Source of the DNA: Aquimarina sp. Aq107
Lineage (GTDB): Bacteria > Bacteroidota > Bacteroidia > Flavobacteriales > Flavobacteriaceae
DNA: 64,000 bases
Assembly (NCBI RefSeq): GCF_943733665.1
Contig: NZ_OX030782.1
Span: 5,008,501 to 5,072,500 of the forward strand
Reading direction: 5' to 3'
Below, one piece after another: positions 59,246 to 64,000 of the stretch. How positions within the stretch are numbered: position 1 is the stretch's first letter; every line of letters starts with the position of its first letter. The notes beneath the pieces were generated by a model. The model saw nothing but the letters and a program-made list of their open reading frames with translations, was not told where the DNA came from and searched no databases. The position numbers and the translations under genes were made by a program.

Positions 59246-60451
59246 TTGAAATTTTCTTATTACATCGCTAAGCGTTATTTATTTTCTCCGGGTAGCAGTA
59301 ATGCCATTAATATTATAACTGGTATTGCAGCAGCTGGAGTTGTAATAGGAGCCATGTCCTTATTTTTAGTGTTATGTGGGTTTGCGGGGTTGAAAGATTT
59401 TAGTCTTCAATTTTCATCTTATTTTGATCCGGATCTTAAGATTTTTCCAGCAAATGGGAAGACATTTGTTTTTGCAGATGCTCAAAAGGAAAAACTAACA
59501 GATTTAAAAAGTGTAGTAAATTTTTCTGAAATAGTTGAAGAGCGAGTATTTCTTAAATTTAAAGACAAGCAAAAAACTGGCATTATTAAAGGTGTTGATA
59601 CTAATTATAAGAATGTAATTCAAACCGATAGTATTGTTATTCACGGAGAGTGGTTAACCGGAAATAACGCGCAGGTAGTTGCTGGTGTTGGGATTAGTAG
59701 AGAGTTAGGAATGGGTGTTGAACAGGTGTACACTAATTTCTTAAATATATATGTGCCAAAACCTGGTAAAGGAATCCCTAAGGATCCATCCAAAGCTTTT
59801 AGGAAAAAAAGTGGAGTAAATATTGGGATGTATTCAGTAAATGAAGATTTAGATAAAAAGTATGTTTTTAGTACTATTGGTTTGGCAAGAGAGTTATTAG
59901 CTTTGCCAAAGGACAGAGTTACTAATGTAGAGCTTAAATTAACACCTGAGTCAGATCCAGAATCTGTAAAAAATGATATTTTAAAGATTTTTGATAATCA
60001 AGTTATTGTAAAGGATAGAGTACAGCTTAATGATACTTTGTACAAAATGCTAAACACTGAGAACCTTGCAGCATATCTAGTGATTACCTTAATAGCAATT
60101 ATAGCTTTGTTTAATGTTGCGGGAGCTATTATTATGATGATTATTGATAAAAGGAAAAATATTAAAACATTGCATAGTGTTGGAGCATCATTACAAAATA
60201 TTAGAAAAATATTTTTGTTTCAAGGATCTTTAATGACAATCTTAGGAACTTTATTAGGATTGCTTTTAGGGTTTATAATAATTACATGTCAGCAACAGTT
60301 TGGTTTGTTAATGATTACACCTACATTGCCGTATCCAACTAAAATTACATTAGTTAGTTTTCTGCTGGTATTTTTTACAATAACAATCATTGGAGTTATT
60401 GCATCTTTATTAGCATCGGGTAGAATTAATCAAAAGCTAGTTAATTTTTAG
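59246..60451 (+). CDS. LolC/LolE-like ABC transporter permease (FtsX family)
   Basis: 401 residues from a TTG start that gives the typical LolC/E opening KFSYYIAKRYLFSP. TM1 (about 22-45), a large periplasmic MacB-PCD-like domain (about 48-260), then three helices of the FtsX core (about 272-296, 320-350, 368-392). It fits the permease of lipoprotein release (LolCDE) in Bacteroidetes, which often use a single homodimeric permease. The ATPase is not adjacent. TTG may keep expression low. Confidence 0.9.
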   Translation: MKFSYYIAKRYLFSPGSSNAINIITGIAAAGVVIGAMSLFLVLCGFAGLKDFSLQFSSYFDPDLKIFPANGKTFVFADAQKEKLTDLKSVVNFSEIVEERVFLKFKDKQKTGIIKGVDTNYKNVIQTDSIVIHGEWLTGNNAQVVAGVGISRELGMGVEQVYTNFLNIYVPKPGKGIPKDPSKAFRKKSGVNIGMYSVNEDLDKKYVFSTIGLARELLALPKDRVTNVELKLTPESDPESVKNDILKIFDNQVIVKDRVQLNDTLYKMLNTENLAAYLVITLIAIIALFNVAGAIIMMIIDKRKNIKTLHSVGASLQNIRKIFLFQGSLMTILGTLLGLLLGFIIITCQQQFGLLMITPTLPYPTKITLVSFLLVFFTITIIGVIASLLASGRINQKLVNF

Positions 60452-60464
60452 ATAAGAAGCTTTT

Positions 60465-61457
60465 TTATACAAATTCAAATCCACTAAATTTTTCTTGTAT
60501 CTCATCAAATGCATTAAATACATCGATAGAATAATCACTAGTTACCATTTTCATGCGATATTCTTTAAAGTGAGGAATTCCTTTAAAATAATTGGTGTAA
60601 TGTCTTCTAGTTTCGAAAACACCTAGCTTTTCTCCTTTCCAATCAATTGCCATTTGCAGATGTCTACGAGCCGCAATTACTCTTTCTTCTATCGTTGGAG
60701 GAGGTAGATGCTCTCCAGTTTTAAAATAGTGTTTTACTTCTTTAAAAAACCAAGGATATCCAATACTTGCACGTCCAATCATGGCGCCATCTAATCCATA
60801 TTGATCTCTCATTTCCATAGCTCTTTCAGGGCTGTCAACATCTCCATTTCCAAAAACAGGAATATGCATTCTTGGATTGTTTTTTACTGCTGCAATTGGT
60901 TTCCAATCTGCATTACCTTTATACATCTGCGCTCGTGTTCTGCCGTGGATTGCAATCGCTTTTGCGCCAACATCTTGTATTCGTTCTGCTACTTCTACAA
61001 TTTTGATAGAGTCATGATCCCAGCCCAATCTGGTTTTAACAGTAACGGGTAGCTTCGTATGTTCTACCATTGCTTTGGTTAAGGATACCATTAGATCGAT
61101 ATCTTTTAGAATACCTGCTCCTGCACCTTTGCTTACTACTTTTTTTACAGGGCATCCAAAGTTTATGTCAATAATATCTGGACCAGAAGCCTCTACGATT
61201 TCAATCGATTTAAGCATGGAGTCAAGATTAGCACCAAAAATTTGAATTCCTACAGGGCGTTCTTTTTCGTAAATGTCTAGTTTCATAACACTTTTGGCAG
61301 CATCACGGATCAGCCCTTCGCTAGAAATAAATTCAGTGTATACCACATCCGCGCCTTGTTCTTTGCACAAAGCTCTGAACGGTGGGTCACTTACATCTTC
61401 CATTGGTGCTAACAGCAACGGAAATTCTCCTACATCTATGTCTCCAATTTTAGCCAC
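60465..61457 (-). CDS. dusB: tRNA-dihydrouridine synthase, DusB type
   Basis: 330 residues from a GTG at 61457. A TTG at 61478 is possible but lies inside the -7 element TACTTTTG (61483-61476). TIM barrel with LLAPMEDVSDPPFR, DINFGCPVKKVVSKGAGAG (Cys acid at about residue 100), TVKTRLGW and GRASIGYPWFF for FMN and tRNA binding. It reduces uridines in the tRNA D-loop. It converges with the permease gene. Confidence 0.93.
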   Translation of the reverse strand: MAKIGDIDVGEFPLLLAPMEDVSDPPFRALCKEQGADVVYTEFISSEGLIRDAAKSVMKLDIYEKERPVGIQIFGANLDSMLKSIEIVEASGPDIIDINFGCPVKKVVSKGAGAGILKDIDLMVSLTKAMVEHTKLPVTVKTRLGWDHDSIKIVEVAERIQDVGAKAIAIHGRTRAQMYKGNADWKPIAAVKNNPRMHIPVFGNGDVDSPERAMEMRDQYGLDGAMIGRASIGYPWFFKEVKHYFKTGEHLPPPTIEERVIAARRHLQMAIDWKGEKLGVFETRRHYTNYFKGIPHFKEYRMKMVTSDYSIDVFNAFDEIQEKFSGFEFV

Positions 61458-61475
61458 AGTAATTCTTCTTTTTGG

Positions 61476-61483
61476 CAAAAGTA
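61476..61483 (-). promoter_or_regulatory. -7 element TACTTTTG of dusB
   Basis: Minus-strand TAnnTTTG match 18 nt upstream of the GTG at 61457. It argues against translation from the TTG at 61478. Confidence 0.4.
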
Positions 61484-61528
61484 CGAATAATAAGAAATCT
61501 AAATGTTTTTATAATATTTCTGTTAAGA

Positions 61529-62293
61529 TCAAAAGCTAAATTTCTCTTCTTCTCCTATATAGCAAAAATCTAATTCTTCTTCCAATTCCTGAAGCTCATC
61601 ATCCCAAAAACCAGACTCTACTAAAAAATCCTTAATTCTCTTATAATATAGATTTTGTATAATGGCAGTTGCTGCAGTTGCTGCATATTGCTCTTTTCTT
61701 CTACCAGCTGTAAAAACACCTTTGAGTTTATTCAAGTGTTTTACCTTTATGTCATTAGTGTATTTGTCAAAATTATTTGTTTCTATATGGTCTTGAAAAA
61801 AATCATCTATTATTTCCGTAATATCCATTATATGGTCAAGTCTATTGTCCACGAAATGCCTCCTATCATTAAGAGCAACAATATTAATGGTTGTTTTTCC
61901 AATTTTAGTCTTATCATAAAATCTTCCATTTCGCAGAAATAAATGATCTTTCGGGTTATCCTTAAATGGATTTACAATTGGTTCTTTTAAAGTATTGTGG
62001 TTGTTTTTTGTTCCATTACATTTTTTTGAAGAAGGTAATAAATTACCCCATTCCATTACTTTACCTGGATACAAATTTTTAGGGTAAAAATGTTCTATTT
62101 CTAAATAAGTGCTATTAGTATTTAAAGAAATTTCCGAAAAGCAACACTTTCCATTAGATAAATTAAAAACTGCTTTTTTTATGTATTCCTTGTTCCATAC
62201 AGAAGAACCATCTTTTTTATATTTATCTGTTAATCGCTTTTGCTCCTGCTCGGTTAATTTATCAGGTTTTGGATGGAGTTCTAATTTGATCAT
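61529..62293 (-). CDS. ptuB: PtuB-type HNH endonuclease of a Septu defence module
   Basis: 254 residues. The HNH core is at about 46-100: GKCCFSE, LEIEHFYPK with the catalytic His68, WGNLL and KKCNGTK. In standard PtuB the core has two CxxC zinc pairs; here they read C50-C-F-S53 and S89-K-K-C92, so one cysteine of each pair is serine. C51 might compensate. The catalytic residues are intact. The start overlaps the PtuA stop by 4 nt (ATGA). With PtuA it should cut nucleic acid when phage infection is sensed. No reverse transcriptase is adjacent, so this is plain Septu, not a retron. Confidence 0.8.
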   Translation of the reverse strand: MIKLELHPKPDKLTEQEQKRLTDKYKKDGSSVWNKEYIKKAVFNLSNGKCCFSEISLNTNSTYLEIEHFYPKNLYPGKVMEWGNLLPSSKKCNGTKNNHNTLKEPIVNPFKDNPKDHLFLRNGRFYDKTKIGKTTINIVALNDRRHFVDNRLDHIMDITEIIDDFFQDHIETNNFDKYTNDIKVKHLNKLKGVFTAGRRKEQYAATAATAIIQNLYYKRIKDFLVESGFWDDELQELEEELDFCYIGEEEKFSF

Positions 62294-63516
62294 CTTGCTT
62301 CAGGAAATTGATTAATTTGCATAGTAAATTTCTTCCTTTGAATACCGTTTTCTGGCAATATTTCCATTAATTGATCAAAAGCTTCCTTACTTTTTTGATA
62401 ATCACCATTATCCAACCCAATATCAAAATCTTTGACAAGCTCAAGATACTTATCTGATTTTACTTTAGAGCCTAGCCCCATAACCCTACTTAGAATATCC
62501 TCAACACTCCATCCTTGAAACGATGTATAATGAACTTTATCAATTGTTGTTGTGTTAGTTTCTTTGTTTAATATATATACATTAGCTTCTTCGACAGATT
62601 GTACCACAAAAGGACTGTGTGTAGTAGCTATAAATTGAGTTTTTGGGAAAGTTTTAGATAATGTCTTTGTAATTTTTCTTTGCCACTCTGGATGTAGGTG
62701 TAAATCAATTTCATCAATCAAAACAATAGCTGGTTCTCTTAAGGGGTATCCTGATGTTGGATAACGGTCAAACATTTTTTTACAAAAGTCAATAATCCAG
62801 GCCATAGATGATTGATATCCATATGGTAAATCTTCAAGCTTAAAACTCCCTTCTTTAGTTTTGAAAAGAACAAAGTTTTTGGTTTGATCAGTACTCATTT
62901 CACAATCTAAATCAATAATATCCGGAAAAATACCACTAGCAAAAAGTTCCTTAATATCTTCTAGTGTTTGTTTTGCAGTAAAGCTGTTATTTTTTACAGC
63001 ATAATCAGTTTTTAATAACCATTCAAGATTTAAAAACTCGACATTGTGATCAAAAAGTGTAGCTGAATTATCTATTTGTTGATTATATGGATCTTTATGG
63101 GTGATGGATATTCTTCTATTAACTCCATAAGAATAAATCATTAAATTATAGAAGACATCATTTTTCTGCTCGGTAAATAGATTTTTTTTGGAATCAAAAC
63201 CCCAAGAATATCTTTTATTATTTTTATCTATAAAAATAGATGATAGAATTGCTTCAGTATTTCTTCCGTTTAAATCTTTTTTAGGAGTATATTTTCTTTC
63301 TTCAATTATAGGCCAATATGCTCTTTTGTTTTTTTGAACTTCTAAAAAAGATAGTATTTTTAGTAAATTTGTTTTTCCAGTTCCATTATTACCCAAAAAA
63401 ATTGTCCAAGGATAAAAGGAATCATCTTCTTTTATAAAAGAGATGTCTTTAACGTTTTTGAAATTTCTATAAGTTAACTCTTCTATCTTCTCAAGATATA
63501 AATGATTTTGTTTCAT
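62290..63516 (-). CDS. ptuA: PtuA-type ATPase of a Septu defence module
   Basis: 408 residues, SMC/ABC-type AAA ATPase. Walker A GNNGTGKT (42-49), Walker B IVLIDEIDLHLHPEWQ (about 275-290), the D-loop and switch ATTHSPFVVQS (about 308-318). The ABC signature is replaced by LPYGYQSSM. The C-terminus has no nuclease domain of its own. Its 4-nt overlap with ptuB indicates tight coupling. It would act as the sensor/regulator of the nuclease. No -7 consensus is perfect upstream (TATATTTA). It begins 263 nt from lepA, divergently. Confidence 0.85.
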   Translation of the reverse strand: MKQNHLYLEKIEELTYRNFKNVKDISFIKEDDSFYPWTIFLGNNGTGKTNLLKILSFLEVQKNKRAYWPIIEERKYTPKKDLNGRNTEAILSSIFIDKNNKRYSWGFDSKKNLFTEQKNDVFYNLMIYSYGVNRRISITHKDPYNQQIDNSATLFDHNVEFLNLEWLLKTDYAVKNNSFTAKQTLEDIKELFASGIFPDIIDLDCEMSTDQTKNFVLFKTKEGSFKLEDLPYGYQSSMAWIIDFCKKMFDRYPTSGYPLREPAIVLIDEIDLHLHPEWQRKITKTLSKTFPKTQFIATTHSPFVVQSVEEANVYILNKETNTTTIDKVHYTSFQGWSVEDILSRVMGLGSKVKSDKYLELVKDFDIGLDNGDYQKSKEAFDQLMEILPENGIQRKKFTMQINQFPEAR

Positions 63517-63628
63517 TTTATTCTGAATAATAGGGGGAAATTATACTTCTTAAATATAAGATTTTTTTAAAATGTAAATCGGATATAAATATTATTTATT
63601 TTGGACAATGCAATCCTTCTAAATCGAC

Positions 63629-63636
63629 TATATTTG
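63629..63636 (+). promoter_or_regulatory. -7 element TATATTTG of lepA
   Basis: Perfect TAnnTTTG match. A TTG at 63601-63603 lies 25 nt upstream, slightly longer than the usual spacing. It would give a leader of about 135 nt that includes the structured element at 63655-63755. Confidence 0.5.
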
Positions 63637-63654
63637 CAAGTCATTATAGTTGTG

Positions 63655-63755
63655 GAAACTGCGTGAGGGATTGCAGAGGAAATCCCACAGCCTGACCAAG
63701 GAAGTGCGAGGAATTGAAACGGAAAGCCCGACCCGCCTTAAGCGGGGCACGCCCC
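63655..63755 (+). ncRNA. Structured repeat-like leader of lepA
   Basis: Two related units of about 30 nt stand in tandem: GAGGGATTGCAGAGGAAATCCC (63665-63686; note two-unit similarity) and GAGGAATTGAAACGGAAAGCCC (63708-63729). The first folds by GGGATT/AATCCC. A CCCGC/GCGGG hairpin follows (63732-63736 with 63742-63746), then GGGG/CCCC. GCGTG at 63661-63665 can pair with CACGC at 63748-63752 to close the whole element. It is far more GC-rich than its surroundings. It may be a repeat element or a cis-regulatory RNA; I cannot name a family. Confidence 0.5.
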
Positions 63756-63778
63756 AATAATTAATTTGAAGAGATAGC

Positions 63779-64000
63779 ATGAAAAATATAAGAAACTTTT
63801 GCATTATTGCGCATATTGATCACGGTAAAAGTACGTTAGCAGATCGATTGTTAGATTTTACAGGATCTGTTACAGCTCGTGAAGCTCAAGCGCAGTTATT
63901 GGATAGTATGGATCTAGAACGTGAGCGTGGAATTACGATCAAGAGTCACGCGATCCAGATGGAGTATACATATAAAGGTGAAGAATATATTTTGAATCTT
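63779..64000 (+). CDS. lepA: Elongation factor 4 (LepA), 5' part only
   Basis: The first 74 residues are within the window; the gene runs off the right edge. The G1 motif AHIDHGKSTLADRLL, the switch I segment and RERGITIKSHAIQM are those of LepA rather than EF-G. It back-translocates or remodels stalled ribosomes. The ATG follows the structured leader by 23 nt; there is no Shine-Dalgarno site. Confidence 0.95.
   Translation, partial: MKNIRNFCIIAHIDHGKSTLADRLLDFTGSVTAREAQAQLLDSMDLERERGITIKSHAIQMEYTYKGEEYILNL

Noticed and set aside
61529..63516. Retron with PtuA/PtuB effectors
   Set aside because: No reverse transcriptase and no msr/msd-like RNA next to the pair.
1..64000. CRISPR arrays, insertion sequences, prophage genes, rRNA genes
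   Set aside because: I saw no regularly spaced direct repeats, transposase, integrase, phage structural gene or rRNA sequence in the window.

Overview
The window is AT-rich bacterial DNA from a member of the Bacteroidota, almost certainly a marine flavobacterium (Flavobacteriaceae, Aquimarina-like; the genus is inference). Support comes from type IX secretion C-terminal sorting domains on large secreted proteins, TAnnTTTG-type -7 promoter elements, an almost complete lack of Shine-Dalgarno sites, flavobacterial gene content (6-pyruvoyl-tetrahydropterin synthase family protein, a Bacteroidetes GreA/B-like protein, CarboxypepD_reg-like domains, SusC-style plug motifs) and many conserved genes of unknown function.

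Layout. 0-7.8 kb is an accessory, secretion-oriented region: a probable surface lipoprotein with a cysteine-rich, halocin-C8-like C-terminus, a parallel beta-helix protein with three repeated modules, and a GH74-type xyloglucanase carrying two carbohydrate-binding modules. The last two have T9SS sorting domains. The first two genes share a palindromic site placed exactly 24 nt upstream of a -7-like element. A tRNA-Ala(GGC) follows. 7.9-13.1 kb is housekeeping/stress: universal stress protein, GNAT, MATE exporter, enoyl-CoA hydratase, QueD-like protein and LpxH, plus two tiny membrane-protein genes. 13.1-21.5 kb has a T9SS-secreted fascin-like protein, a lone ABC ATPase, a prolyl oligopeptidase, DoxX (with an elaborate structured RNA or terminator behind it) and a large secreted M14 carboxypeptidase. 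21.5-28.6 kb holds asd, mscL, alr-tdk, rsmI, a HopJ-family gene and a membrane M50 peptidase with no normal start codon.

At 28.6 kb a 110-residue protein is a stand-alone version of the membrane-binding domain 4 of cholesterol-dependent cytolysins, with the Thr-Leu sterol-recognition pair conserved. 29.3-32.2 kb is an operon of an unknown protein, a 7-TM protein, a DesK/NarX-type histidine kinase and a NarL-type regulator. 32.3-39.9 kb contains an AhpD-like protein, recJ, an epoxide-hydrolase/dehalogenase-like lipoprotein, a GreA/B-like protein, an intradiol dioxygenase-like protein, mtgA and a DAO-family oxidoreductase. 39.9-45.1 kb is the conserved pdxA-yceD-rpmF-fabH-accB-accC block for cofactor and fatty-acid synthesis, with ribE divergent.

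47.2-53.6 kb is the most distinctive locus: two tandem, roughly 1000-residue exported paralogues that each combine a CarboxypepD_reg-like domain, a von Willebrand A domain with a complete DxSxS MIDAS motif, a second CarboxypepD-like domain, a TonB-receptor-type plug without any beta-barrel, TPR-like repeats and a DUF2135-like C-terminal domain. This combination is unfamiliar to me. Beside it, a secreted ankyrin-repeat protein and a serine beta-lactamase-like hydrolase form a small operon facing a LytS/LytTR two-component system. 58-64 kb has a tRNA with CAT anticodon, methylmalonyl-CoA epimerase, rbfA, a LolC/E-like permease and dusB. A two-gene Septu-type anti-phage module (PtuA ATPase + PtuB HNH nuclease with a degenerate zinc ribbon) sits between dusB and lepA. 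lepA is cut by the window end and has a strongly structured, repeat-like leader.

All functions are read from motifs and family memory; no database search was run.
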